Assembly (NCBI GenBank): GCA_022605405.1 | Contig: JABYQQ010000005.1 | Location: 1,674,001-1,738,000 of the forward strand | Length of the DNA: 64,000 nt | Reading direction: 5' to 3' | Source: Earliella scabrosa | Taxonomy: Eukaryota; Basidiomycota; Agaricomycetes; Polyporales; Polyporaceae | In this document: in pieces, positions 1-12,971 of the stretch | Numbering within the stretch: position 1 is the first letter of the stretch | Layout of the letters: each line of letters begins with the position of its first letter | Notes under the pieces: generated by a model | Database searches by the model: none | The model's input: the letters and a program-made list of their open reading frames with translations, nothing else | Told to the model about the DNA's origin: nothing | Made by a program: the position numbers and the translations under genes

Positions 1-497
1 GTCAATATTGACCTGACCTGCTCGTGAAGTATGCCGGGCCTTGTGTTACGCGCCCGGTGTGTCCTCGTATCCAACAGAATGTATACCTCGTCACCGCTAG
101 TAGGAACACCAAATATTCATATCAAGCAGCCTGAGGCTGTAGTGGGTACGTTCTGGGTACGTTGTGGGAGGAGAAGCAGAGGGTACAATGGTAGGCGCCG
201 GCGCGTCCGCGTCGCGTGTCGACCTGTGTCGACGCGCTTCTCTTACGATTTACTGTTTACCCTGGGTTTACCGCAGCACGTTCCTTTCCCTCTGGTAGAC
301 TTGTGACCTCCGGACATGGACGAGACCACGCCCAGCTGGTCCTCAATACATTCTTATCTTGCTCAGCTGAACTCTCTCTGTGTGCTGCGGTACGAAGCTC
401 AACGACGGGCGTCGTCCACGTCCCATACAAGAAGACCTTGACGTTGATCCAGCAAGGATCCACAGCCCGTGAAGGATTCCCCGGTCTCGCGAGAACG
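1..497. other. 5' flank of giant gene A
   Basis: No gene is recognised here. Short open frames exist on both strands but none shows a known motif or a convincing splice structure. It is probably the promoter and 5' leader of the gene that starts at 498, possibly with the end of a neighbour lying outside the window. Confidence 0.4.
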
Positions 498-3400
498 ATG
501 ACAAGCTTTGACAAACCTCAGATTGCGAACAATGTCTCTGCAAGCTCTGGACCGGAAGGTGCGTGGTTTGAGCATCGCCGTCCGTAACAATTCATGACGG
601 TGGCCCGTTCGATCGGCAGAGGGTGTTTCCAGAGAGAAACAGGATCATTCTCGCGGTGATCCCGGAGAAGTGGTGTGTCTTCATACTGTGGTATCTCGAC
701 GAAGCACTGGATGATGGAAACTAGGGAGGATTGAAGGTCACCGACACGACACAGGAGCACGATCCCAGAGTGCTGGAGACAGACCTCGCGAATGTCATCC
801 CAGGTTTCTTTCGCGTCCTAGATCTCATACAAGATCAGAGCAGCGGTGGTCTAGGTAAATCGTATAACAAGTAGCAGCTTTGAACCTTCTCTCTCACAGT
901 CTGCTAGTCGATAAGATCATCATTGAACAAGAAGCTCTGGGCCGCCTGATCAATAACTTGCAATCCAACGCATACACCTCGATCACGAAGGTCGACTTCG
1001 CAGCGCTCGACAAGGTACAAATACGACCCATTGGCCTCTACGGAAGCAAGTCCGCCATAGTCGACTTTCTTCGAAGGAAAGGCGTAGTGGACAACACGAT
1101 GTGAGGGCTTTTCAAATCACTTGACCCGCGCAGGCAGCTCCAACAATCTGTGCCGTCAGCTCTACAGCCATGCTTCAGCCCACAGACGTCTCTCTGACTA
1201 CGACACGACCATCGCTGAGGTCAGGGATGTATATTGTGCGGCACGGCAGCGACCATCAGATATATGCCATCTACTGGCCTGAGGACGGTACCTGGGATGA
1301 CGACTGCTCCCAATCTGTTCATCGGAACAGGGTCACCTTCATGAGGTGCGTCTCGTCTTGCCTAACCAATGTCGTCTTGCACTTATCTCGACACACCGTA
1401 GATACCTGACGAAAATATCGGATCAAGTGGTTTGCTTGATGTCAGACGAGCATGCTAGTAGTATCATCTGGAAAGGCAACGATGCAGATGAATCTGACGT
1501 AGGGTTTGACGATGAAGACACTGACCGGATGTTTGACTTTGAGGTCACCAAAACGAACGAGCAGGAAGAGAATGTCAAGTCAAGAGCTGGTTTCGAGGTA
1601 GGTTAACAACATTGTATCTGTGCCGTCCACAATACCTTTCCTCTATCACAGATCTCCATTCCCCCTCTTGTTGCCACTGCAGCTCCTCGACATGTGGATA
1701 TCTTGCCGCCAGTCCTTACTAGGGGTGAGAGGCATCAAGGCTTGATAACGGCAATGTACACACCTGCAAAGCGAATGCAACGGCGAGAGACTATGAACCG
1801 TGAGGGCCCTTACTTGGAGGAACTCTTGTGAGTGACTACTACCACTAACTGTTGCTTCCCGAGATGTTGACTCAATTATCAGGCAGCGACCATCTATCCG
1901 GCTTCATGACTCCGTATCCTCCGAGGCGCTCGAAATTCTCCTTAACTTGGGTCTCCGACATGCGGCACCTGATGCAGCTGACTATTATAAGAAGACGATA
2001 GCCGACGTACTCAAGGCCGGGCGTGAATCACTAACACACGAGCTCGATGTGACGATTGCTCGAATCGGGGAGGAATCAGCGGGGCTCGATATCGCAATCG
2101 CTCGGCATTTGATGGGAGTTGTGGCTCAGAAGATCCCGTGCGTATGCAATGCTTACCTCTATGCTTCCTATCTACCCAGTATCTGACTATCCTCACTTTA
2201 ACAGGTTGATAGACCAGGTGGCTCCATCGCCATCAGCCGATGAACACAGTCAGTGTAACTATACTTTGACGCACCTGGTGGTACTAATAAGTCGTCACTA
2301 GCAGACAATCGTGTCCTCACGATCTGCGCCCTGTATCCGGGATGCCAACGAGAACTACAGGTGGCTGAAAGTAAACTCAAGCTTCCTACCGTCCACACTC
2401 AGGAATACCGGCATGCCAAAACACGCTTCCTCACTTTGGAATTCCTTCTGCGCAGCAATCCTAATCTGAGCAGCGAGCAGCGACAGACCCTTGTGCAATC
2501 TCCGCTTGACGTAGCTGACATGCCACCAGTCACGCCAGCCAGAACGAGCAAGAGCTGGTTCACCGCCCCTCTGAGACTTGTCGGCCTGCTGTCTAGTTCA
2601 TCGGCGCCATCATCAGCGCTATCGGTCACTGACGTTCCTGCGGATCGCCTGAGGGTCGACGACGCAACATTCCTCTCGGCGCTTGCCCTCAATATAGACC
2701 AGGAACCTCTGCTCAAGGAGATAGGCCATGAAGCCCTGCAGCTTGCTCGCCCGTTCATTTGGGATGCGATGGTCAAAGAGGGCAAGCACCTCTCCAAAAG
2801 GTTCCAGTCGATCCAGCGTGACGCCTGTCAAAACTCCGTCAGAGAAGCGAATGCAGCAGCCCAGAAGGATCGGTTGGAGTTGCTGCGCAAGGATCTGCTG
2901 ATGGCATTGAGGGCCGGCATGGACAGCGGCTCGTCACGGTAGGAGGGCGTATCGCTATATCATGGTGGAGATGTTGACGATGTAATGGCGGCAGGGATTG
3001 CACTGTGATCGAGCATATCGAGGTCCGGGATTCTGGCTGTGAGCGTTCAGATGAAGTATCAGAGAGTATATGTCATTTGACAATTGTCTAGATAGGGGAT
3101 ACAGTCAGCGGGCGCATACATACAGAGTCAAGGTGGTAGAAGAAACCTATACCGATCCAGAAATGACGTACACGATCCGTCCCCTCCAGCTTACTGAAGC
3201 GGACAATCATCGCATGCAGGAAGATGCAAACCATATCCCGACCCCAGTTGTGCATCTACAGTCATCCGCAAGCCTCAAGTTACCTGCTGATGCGATCATC
3301 CTGTCCGTGCTGTCTTTAGGCTGATATTCAATTGCTAACACGTAGTTGATAGATATGCACACCTACTCTCCAACGACCGTTGCTTACTTGTCATTCAGAG

Positions 3401-6400
3401 CCGTATCGGCGATTGCCACATCTACATCTCCCCCCTCAGTACAATCAGCGTTGCAATCGAGGGACGGCCCGCGAAAACACTCAAACGTGACAAGATCGGA
3501 GAACACTTCCTGCTTGCGTACGACGAAACGCAGCGCATTTTTGCGGTTTGTAGTATGGCTGCGGTGAGGTTTATCGTTAGGATTGACAGGACGGATTGTG
3601 CTAACGAGTGTCATCAGGATGCGCCCCTCCAGCTCCACACCTTCAAATTCGACGAGACGTTCACCTCGCTACTAGGCCTGGGCAGCCCAGTGAATCTCAG
3701 CTCTTGGTATGACACAACAGTGGTAATCAGACACATGACGTTCGTTACGGGCAGCGAAGAGCTGCTCTTCGTGGACGACTCCGCTCGTGCACGTATGTTC
3801 TCTCTCATCACGCAACAGTTCCGGTGCGTGAGATGACATTGCCGCTGCTGCTGAAGAATCTATCCAACTCATACTGATATCATACTAGTCCTGCGACGCT
3901 GCAGTTGCCGGCTGTGCCGACGGCGATACATTCCACTCCAGATGGGTCTTGCTTCATCGCTGTCGAGAGCACCACTCCAGATGCCGTGAGCGTTGCTCTG
4001 CGCGCTTATCACTGGTCGAGCTTTGGTTCCTCCGAAGGCATCACGATCGTCGTCCCAAAGTCCGTTGTCAACGCACACGTCGTCACATCGTTCTTCTCCC
4101 GCAACAATGTGTACTTACTCGGCCTCGATCTCGACAAGTACACCATTCAATCGGTGGCGTTTGAAATCACTCGCAAGGTGACCGAGTTCACCTTCAAGGA
4201 GAAGGCTGGGTCGTCATCGAAGGGACGTAGAGGACAACTGACGGTTCACAACAGTCTCATCGACTGTCACGCAGAGGTCTGGACGCGTTTCCCCGTGGTA
4301 CCAGCAGTACGGAGGGACATCATCACATCATCTACCTCGTTGAGGAAACCTCGCTGTCTCACCTTTGTCTCCGACATCAAGCCTCGAGTCCGGTCATTTG
4401 CCACGCATGTAGAAGCGCTCATCGACGAGTTCCAGCGCAGCACGCACAAGCCTTCTGGTGAAGAGCTCAAGAACCTGCGCATTTTTGCGGTGAACCACCA
4501 GTCCCTCTTGAAGAGATTCCCCTTTGCCGAGTCGACGTTCCGCGCTGGAGAGTGGCTTGTCGAGTTGCTGTGTTTGATTCCAATCCACATTGCGGTGACC
4601 AGAGACAACCGGTTCGTTCCTCTCAAGGACGGCGTCTGGTCCTCCGAACTTGAGAGATCACTTCTCGGTGCGGAGGTTGCGAAGATCGTCGATAGCATCA
4701 CTTTTGGTTGGTACGAATCCCTCTTTCAGTCATACATGGCTACCAAGGTGAGCATGTTACAAGCGCGCTTCCTTCCGAAACCCGACGATCTGACGAATGC
4801 GGTGAAGCCTGTCAAAGTTGTGTCGTCTATGGGTAAATGATGCCTACATGTGCGAGGTCCTCAGCTGATTCCTGGTTAGGCGAACAGTCAGTGGGGAAAA
4901 GTTTTGCGCTGAACCACCTTGCCGACACATCATTCGCGGGTTCTGCCATGCGGACGACGGAAGGTGTCTGGATGTCGGTCACTCCCACGGACAACATGAT
5001 CATCGTTGCGCTTGACTTCGAAGGTAGGCCGTAACTCTCTCTGCATCTCATGGCTCAGAGTTAGCTAATCAATCTCTGTGCAGGCGTCCACAGTATTGAG
5101 CGGTCCGCGCAAGAAGATACGTTGCTGGTACTCTTCAACACCGCCATCTCCAACCTAGTTTGTACATCAGAACATGGCGCGTCTTACAAGGTACTGACTG
5201 TGTTAACTCAGGTGCTCTTCCGCAACAACTATGCGATGAACCGCGACATCACCGGCCTCTTCCAGTCATTCCAGTCGTCGGCTTCCGTTCTCGACCCTGA
5301 TGCAAATCCAATGCTGTTCCGATCGGTGCTCATGCTCATCATTAAGGTGCCCACCTTTCTACGGTCTGTCTCACGACAGGACTCATCAGTTGGAGCCACA
5401 GGACGTACCCGATTCTGACAAGGACGATATCAAGAAGGAGTACGTTTGGTGTCCGGATTGAACCTTGTTGGGATGCTCACGCCTGATCAGGTTCCAGCTG
5501 AAGTTCCAGCAAATCGTCCACACCGAGCAGGGGCACAACTTTATCACGCGGCTTCATCGCAACCAATTGAACATTGTTCCTTGGCCGGTGTTGGGATCGA
5601 GGCAGTTCTACACACTCTTCAATGCCGTCAAGAAGCGATTGGATCAGCAACCTGTTACGCACGCGGGTGGTGCGGTCTTCCTGCAGACCATGAAGACACT
5701 CATGGCAAAACTCAAAGCTAATGACTGGGGAGCGATGTCGCGTATGTCGTCCCTCTTGTTATTCAGTTCGAACACTCATTCTGTGATCAGAGACCCTTGC
5801 GAATCATCGTGTACAACTTTTGCTCATGCTTCTACCCAAAGCTCTCGTGTTCGGTGCTAGCGAGGTCACGCCTGACATTGAGCCCCTCATGGTCTGTCTA
5901 CGTGATAGAGTGCTTCACGTAGCACTGGCTTACTCTCTTCGTAGGAATTTGACACTGCTGTCACGGTTGACGCACCAGATACCCAGCTCCGTCTCCATCT
6001 GGCTAACGGAGGTCCTCAAGGCCAGCCTGCTAACCGGGATGAGGCCTTGCAAGCACTGCTCTCAGCATGGGACGGCCACGATCGCCGTGCTACTCAGCCA
6101 GAAGCTGTCTGGAAGGAGGAATTGCAACGCTTTCTTGAGCATGTTGTCGATTTGCGTACTGAACATGTGCGGTGTTGGCTGCAGGTCAACACGTCGAAGT
6201 TCTCCTCCACGCATTCCGATGTACAGCAGCTCTTCCGAACCTTCGATGATGTCGTCATCGACCTAAAGTCAAGCGTACGACTATGCGGCGCGCAATGTCC
6301 AGAGTGCAACCTGAGCTGTCTCTCGAGCTATCATCACGAGGGTATCCACAGTTGTCAGACCAACCATCGCTGCGCCCTAGTGTGCAGTTTCGCAGATTCA

Positions 6401-9400
6401 GAACACGATGGCCTTGAGCCTTGTGGTCTTCCGTGCGTGATCCTACTTCAAGTTTGATTGACCTATTGCCTACCGTGCTGACTACTGTCACAGAGCTGGG
6501 CACCCGGGGTCTCATTTGTAAGCATATGTTCAACGATATCATGCTTCCATGTAACTGAGTCACCCATTAGGTGTAGTATCGATGCGCATCTTTGCGGCAA
6601 AGTGTGCAAGCTCTCTGGGAAGAAGGGGTGTCAAGAGAAGTGCGTGAGGGTAAGACTGTCATATCCAGTTGCCCCCCTCCACGTTTTGATCTATTCTTTG
6701 CAATACATAGATGGTCGATCATGAGGACGATGAACATGTCTGCTCCGCTACCAGTCACGAATGTGGACATGTATGTCTGATTGTCTGTAGCTCAACGAAC
6801 AGCTCACGAGCGCTTTCATAGCCCTGCAGTCTCTCTAACGTCAATCTCCACAACACAAGCAAGTTCTCATGTGACGGCCTTTGTAGTATTGCGAGGTACG
6901 TACCGTGTATTACCTCGATTGACCCGCAACTCACGACTGTTTGCCTAGTGATGTCTCCCATGTCGAGCATCGTTGCGAGAACGCACAGTGCCCGATCGAG
7001 TGCCAGCTCTGCAAGCGATTGTGCTCGGAGCACGATCATCTGCACGGGTTGAACCCTGGCGTAATACACCTGTGCGGGTGAGTTCTTTTTTCCTCGCTGT
7101 GGTTGCGCTATCTCACGCAAATCGACAGTCAAGATCATCCCTGCAAAGCGCTGTGTCAGGCTGGTATCTGCCAAATCGAAACCGCTCCTCAGTCAGTAGA
7201 GGCGACCTTCACAGGACGTCACGAAAGCTTCCAGTATACCAAGGTGAGCCTTGCGAGACTCTACATCGTGTTGTCACTGAAGCACCCCTCCTCTATCTAG
7301 TACAGTCAAGGTGTGTAATATGCAGCGGGCGAAACTATCCAGTATAGCTGGCTACTGATACCGCGTTAGTGTCGAAACAACTGCCATGTGTCATCGTCAT
7401 CCCGGCCGGTGAGCTTGAACATGTCGGCGGGCACTTGCACGATACTGGACCCCGTCCTTTCCACTTCTGCAAAGCGAGGTATGAATTCGAGCGGATCAAA
7501 CGGATATGGGTGCTTACATAGCGATGACTTGATAGATGTCCCGACTGTGGGTACTTCTGTACTCTCCCGATCGGTGAGCTTATCTACTGTCGATCTACAG
7601 TCCATCGTCCCCGCTAACGATGTGCTCTGATAATACCAGGTCACACGCAGCAAGTCCACGAAACAAGCCACGGCTCGATGTCGAGGACGAAGTGGGCTCT
7701 TGACGGACCCGATGGTACGATTCTCGAGGTCAACGGCCGTAAGTTCGGAACAAACGACGACGGCGCTCCAATGCTTTGCTCGATGTACTGCCAGTCAATG
7801 GGGCGGCACGCTCACGTTGACTGGTGTCGCACGGATGATCCTGCGACGTGCGGTGGACCGGATCACGAGCACATTCACGCACAGATGCAGCCGCACCCGA
7901 ACAGGGCGAAGGATTGGATTACGCATAATCTGTATTGGCAGCGCACCGGTGCGTCTCTAGATTCCGCAGAATGCACCATGCCGTGATACTGAGTACATAT
8001 GCAACTGGGAACAGGTTTCAAAGGTATGGATGCAACACCGTGTATTATGCATGAAGAGTCATATGCACTGACATGTCACCAAGATCCGTACTCACAAGAG
8101 GATCAAGCGACTTTTGCGAAGTGGTATGACTCCTCCTACCTTGCGACAAGAGCGACGGCTGATATGGCGCATGCAGTGACAGGATGTGTAGCGGTAGGAG
8201 AAGGAGCAATATCCGCGCAGTCTTGTGGTTAACGTACATGATCTCTTGTCCTATCGCAGATCCGGAACACAATGCCACGGCTCAGGCGCCAGCCCAGCCC
8301 TCGTATTGCACGCTTCCCATACTGCACCCTCTTCAAGGTTCCGATCAGTCGCCACCCGGGGGGTTGGGATACGTCTCGAGCGATGGTCACACCTTCCTAT
8401 GCCGGAATCCAGTCACGCTACGTCAAGCATTCCATGTGTGCGTTTCTCGTCTCAACGGATCCGGTTCAGATGGACACTAACCTTTATTTCAGTGTATTTG
8501 TCATTGATAGGCATGAATCATACCACAATGGTGCTGCTCAGTACTAACGGCGATCGGGCTAGGTCATCCTCTATGGGCTCAAAAGACCGCCGGCCTCTTG
8601 ATAATACCCCTACTACTCGGCTCATCCGAAGGACCCACAACAATCGGCTTGGTGCTGTTTACTCGTCGCTTCAAGGGTTCTGGCAGGCGCGTCACCAAGC
8701 GATGACGGCAACAGGAAACGGAGGCGTGCGTCGGGATGCGTACACTGTGATCCTCTTCAACGATACTGTCACGACCGCGATCACGCATAACTTCATGAGT
8801 ACTCCCGAGCAACTTTTGGCCGCTGTACTACAACATCGCACCGAATGGGGCACGAATTTTGGTGCCGCCCTCCAGACAGCTCGAGCCGCAATAGAAGATA
8901 ATTGGAGTGCTGAGCGGTATGATCATTCACATCAAATTACGCTCTCTGCTCACAACGCTGTTCATAGTGCACCCGTCATCATCTTCCTCTCAGACGGGGA
9001 AGGCAGCATTTCGGACCAACAGATAACGGATCTTTGCCGCCACTCGATCGCGCTTGGGCACGTATCTCTTGATGCTACTGTGGTTGGACTTGAACTGATA
9101 GTATCTCACTTCGACAGCAAGGCACTATCGTTCCACGCTGTCTCTTTTGGACCTCATACGCGGACTCTTCGGCGGATGGCAGAACTCGCGCAATCAGTCG
9201 AACGAGATATACCTCAAGACCAGCTCAATCGACAAGGCGGTGTGCCCTCTTCGTACACGGAAGCTCTGAACACGGTAAACCATCTCATTTACCGACAGCA
9301 TCCTCGAAGTAGTACTCATGACGTGCACAGGTCCAGCTAGCTGAGACCTTCTTGGGGATCGCGCGCTCGCTGGGCAAGCCTCGTGGAGCACTCTTCCGCG

Positions 9401-9405
9401 GATGA
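498..9405 (+). CDS. Giant GBP/VLIG-like GTPase - Cys/His-rich - vWA protein, copy A
   Basis: Intron-rich gene of more than 20 exons, roughly 2,200 codons. The ATG at 498 is chosen because exon 1 (498-558), the exon from about 613 and the exon at about 729-855 splice in frame, and align with the start of copy B (shared I-P-G-x-x-R-V-L-D-L-I). Order of parts: an N-terminal region; beta-rich, propeller-like sequence up to about residue 1,100 (to about 4750); a G domain (about 4880-5740) with P-loop GEQSVGKS, switch threonines (MRTTEGVW), DFEG in place of GBP's DTEG, and LIIK near the guanine-base motif; a helical part; many C-x2-C/His clusters (about 6280-7680); and a vWA domain (about 8560-9330) with the MIDAS motif DRSSS split by an intron and a later SDGE. 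The gene ends ALFRG-stop. No stop or frameshift was found. G-domain kinship to guanylate-binding and VLIG proteins is inferred from motifs. A role in defence or membrane remodelling is only a hypothesis. Confidence 0.82.
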
Positions 9406-9976
9406 ATGGACTGGTATCCTGTTACGAAACCTCGGACGTGTATCATTGAACCTGTACTGCTTCTCGTCACTTCCGTACCTTTGCGATGTCCTTGTACGAC
9501 TACTTCATAGCTGACCGCTATCATTTCAGTGCTATGTCGATGTAGGCCAATATGACTCGGTGTTCTTCTTGTTACCAAGTGTATTACTATATTTGTCAGA
9601 ATGCAGCTTCATTCGCGCTATCAGTCTTGCACAAGTGACAAGGTTGCACGGCGCGCGCGATGCCCTTCCGAGTCCCGGCTCTCCTCGTTGGGGATCGCCT
9701 GTCCCCCTGGCTTGCGATGGATAGGATGGACCAATACTCGCTGGGTGCGCAACTTGAATATTGGCCTTCCCAGCCGGCCAGTGATCGATGTTCAACATAT
9801 ATATGATGATCCTGAATACGCGGACGTACATACGGTCATACGATCGATCGGACTGGTACGTGCTAGGAATACTTGGTACACTAAAAATCAAAGCGATCAT
9901 AGTGAGGGCGCAGAACTGGTTGAACGACGACGTCGGGTTCGATAGATAAAAGTGCATGAAGCAAATCGGGCATCGA
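9406..9976. other. Convergent intergenic region
   Basis: Lies between the 3' ends of giant gene A (+) and the RBR ligase gene (-). It should hold both 3' UTRs. Open frames here are short and show no motif; nothing else was seen. Confidence 0.5.
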
Positions 9977-12192
9977 TCAGCGGATCTTGCATTTCGTATA
10001 GTGCGCTGCCTTGGCGGACTGTATTTCCTGTCGAATGACGGATCGCACGGCGAGTTCGCCACAGTGGTAGCAGAAGTGCCTGTTGGAAGGCGAGTGATCA
10101 GCGATTCAGGCGTTAGGCTCGCTCTGAGTCTAGTCAATGAGGTCTTACGTATTGCAACCAGGCGAGGTGCACTTTAGCAGCCGTTTGTGTTCAAGTCAGG
10201 CACGACGCTCAGATCGCCAGAAAGACAGGGATTGTGACGCACCGAGATATAGTTACACCCGTCGATCTTCTCCGCGGGGGTTTGACACCCTTCAGAAATA
10301 GACTGTGAGCGCACGATGGCGATCTCGTGGCGGAACGATCGCTTACCAGGGCAATACTTCCAACCCCGCGCCTTCATGAGGTGGTTGAGCTCCGAGGAGC
10401 CGTCGCATGAGTGCTGCGGCCCACCGACCTCGACTTCTTGCGAGCATATCTTGCACCACGCGTAGCAGCAGCCGGGCAGGGGGCAGACAATGATCTTAGT
10501 CGCTTGGTACTCGGCTTTGTCGACGAAGATGGTGTGAGTACATCTGAAAGAGGGGCTGGTCAAGGTTGAGATAACGACCACACCACGCGCACACCTACTT
10601 GCGGCAGTGTATGATGGTAGAGAAGGGTGCTAGCTGCATCTCGCTGAAGACGTCGTACTGCTTGTCAGTGAGACCCAGCTGCTGTACTAACATATTGTCG
10701 ATTTCTGTATATTTGCCATCAGCGCGAGACACAATGACACAATGAGGAAACCCTACGTGCCTGAGGGATCAGACTTGCGCGCTTCGTCGACCGTGCAGGT
10801 GGGACATAAAATGGGGTAGCGATGCTCTTCGATCTTCGAGACCACCCAGCCCTGCAAGCAAGGCCGGCAGTACACATGATCGCAGGGCATGACCCGAGCG
10901 ACGAAGTCCTCCTGGTAACGCTCCAAGCACACCCCGCAGTCGAAGAACGTGGGCTGGGTGACTTGCAGGTACTGATACTGACGTTCGAGCTGCCGGTTCT
11001 CCTCGTCGAAGTCCCACTGCAGCTGAGCAGCAAAGGGGTCTATGGTGTTTCCGTCGACTGTGGATTGCGATGCATGCCTGGAGATGCGAGTATCGATCGG
11101 GCATGTCGATGGTCCTGCGCGAAGTGGCGTGCGGTGTCCGGTCGTCCCATTCGTCTTTCGGCGTGATTCGCGCTGCCGTTTCAACCTCTTGAGCTCGTCC
11201 TCCAGCTGTAGGAGTTTGTCATCTAGGTCTGACACCTCGTCATTGAGGCGCTTGGTGTTCTCTTCGAGGTTCTGATTCTTCGACTCTAGCTCGCACACAT
11301 GCGCTTGCAGACCCAACGCCTGGAGACTGGCATCGAGCGCGGCGTCCGCCCATTGGGCGTCGCTGCGGATCGCGTCGTTCGCAACAAAAACGTCTCCGGA
11401 CACATGTGCGAGAAGCTGCGCTTGCCACTGGACGGTGTTATCGGCGAGAAGGTCTTTGTCATAGCGCAGGAGGTTGGTCAGGTACTCGGCCGTAGCCTCG
11501 ATAGAATTCTTGAAAATAAACGCAGCGCCGTGCGGGTGCTTCTCTGGACGAGGGTGAGAGTCGAAGATGACATAGAGGTCGGCGGGCGCATCGGTGATGC
11601 AGAAACATGCGATGATCTCCGGAGGGCGGGTGATGATTGCACAGGAAGAAGCCGAGAGCCTCCGTGAATACTCTGTAGCAGTTCTGCGTGGACGAATGTG
11701 GACGGGCCGGTATGAGTAAGATTTATTCTAGAGATAATAGGAATTGCGCACGAGATCAGTTCCTTGAAGAATCCAAAGGTCGGCCGACCGTAATCTGAGT
11801 GAACAGCCGTGAGCGACTTCCGGAAGATCGGTGCTTTGTGAATCTCATCCACAGCGAGATGGGTAGAGCTTGACCATGTCAGACAAGGTTGGAGAATATC
11901 CTGGGCGCAACTTCCGAGTTAAGATGATGTCGTGCAGGAGAAAGATAAGAGAGCTCACCTCGAGCAGGCGGTGATTCATCAGCTCTTGGACAAGCTGCTC
12001 GGAGCCCACACCAGCAGCGTCAAGTCCTAAGACTGTCCTCGCGCAATTGAGAGCTGCGATGCCACAAGCTGATACGCCTCCACCGGCTTGACTATATTGG
12101 CTGCGTCCCGGATGGGTGACGATGTATTCAGCGGCATCTCCGGAGACGACTTTGAGAACGTCCACAGGGCGGTCATATTCAAGTTCCTGCAT
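9977..12192 (-). CDS. RBR E3 ubiquitin ligase with N-terminal C76-like cysteine-peptidase domain
   Basis: Eight exons give exactly 594 codons with stop: 12192-11959, 11900-11752, 11683-10761, 10704-10599, 10543-10347, 10289-10243, 10171-10149 and 10079-9977. Residues 1 to about 215 look like a papain-fold peptidase. Cys43 sits in GVSACGIAALN and Asp169-Ser-His171 in VIFDSHPRP, the Asp-x-His order known from C76 deubiquitinases. A coiled coil follows (about 255-300), then RING1 (from Cys377, CGVC...CDHVYCRPC...CPTC), IBR (CRKC...CPLPGC...CKIC) and RING2 (CPGC...GCNYISC...CNTHFCYHC). Cys553 aligns with the catalytic cysteine of HHARI and Parkin. RBR ligases pass ubiquitin through a thioester on that residue. 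The third intron appears to use a GC donor (GCACGT), which is the only join that keeps frame there. The gene lies head-to-head with giant gene B. Peptidase activity is inferred from three residues and has not been tested. Confidence 0.88.
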
Positions 12193-12971
12193 GACTGTGT
12201 CCGGAAATCATAGTGTGCACCGAGAGGGTCTACGAACTAGGGGGAATGATTGCGCACCTCGAAGTCGACAATTGTGAGACAATGACGGAGTGATCCCTAG
12301 CTTGCTGGGAGCTGTCTCAGGCAATGTTTTGAGCTTTACAGCCTACATAAATGTCAAGCAACTCACCCGGCCGAGGGCTCAACTCGCGAACTTGAAGAGG
12401 GTCTACCTCAGGCTCTGGCCCGGTTAGTTTGCAGTCTGGGCACCCGCAGGCTGGACGCGTACACGAGGCTCTAGATAAGTGCCAGGGCAGGACGCTCTTA
12501 ATGTTCTGTATATGAGAGCCCTGTGCCCTAGGGTTCAGGGTTGAGTGGCATCGCAGTCGCATGAGTTTGTTTAAGGTTGTGCATGCGGCGGATCGTCTCT
12601 GTGTCCTCTGAGCTGCCCATCTTCCTGAACCCTGAGGTTCTCGCTGGAGGAGTTCTTCCGCTGCTCATCGTGCACTTCCGCTGCTCATGGAGTTCTTCCG
12701 CTGCTCATGAGTCGTGCACTTCCGCTGCTCATGGAGTTCTTCCGCTGCTCATGAGTCGTGCACTTCCGCTGCTCATGGAGTTCTTCCGCTGCTCATCGTG
12801 CATCTTGTCAGTTCTGCTCGTTCCGCCGCCCCCACGCTTCACCGTTGACGGTGCTGCGGCAGGTACGTTCTTATCTTATAAGTTATAAGTAATCAGCTCG
12901 CGCTGTCAGAAACCGTGTCGACTCCCTGATACTGCCATCTTCACACACAATTGCATCTCCAGCCGTTTAGA
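12193..12971. promoter_or_regulatory. Divergent promoter region of the RBR gene and giant gene B
   Basis: This 779-bp stretch separates two divergent start codons, so it must contain both promoters. It holds a minisatellite (12655-12796) about 180 bp upstream of giant gene B. No clear TATA box was assigned. The open frames seen here are produced by the repeat. Confidence 0.5.
12655..12796. repeat. Minisatellite with CTTCCGCTGCTCAT core
   Basis: The 14-bp core CTTCCGCTGCTCAT occurs seven times, starting at 12655, 12675, 12695, 12719, 12739, 12763 and 12783. Spacing runs 20, 20, 24, 20, 24, 20 bp, which amounts to a 44-bp higher-order unit made of a 20-bp and a 24-bp half. The halves differ in the short spacer (GGAGTT versus GAGTCGTGCA). 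Copies are essentially identical. Confidence 0.93.

Noticed and set aside
12577..12888. 103-codon frame with repeated Arg-Cys-Ser and Leu-Pro-Leu-Leu
   Set aside because: Produced by the minisatellite; no start context, splice structure or domain.
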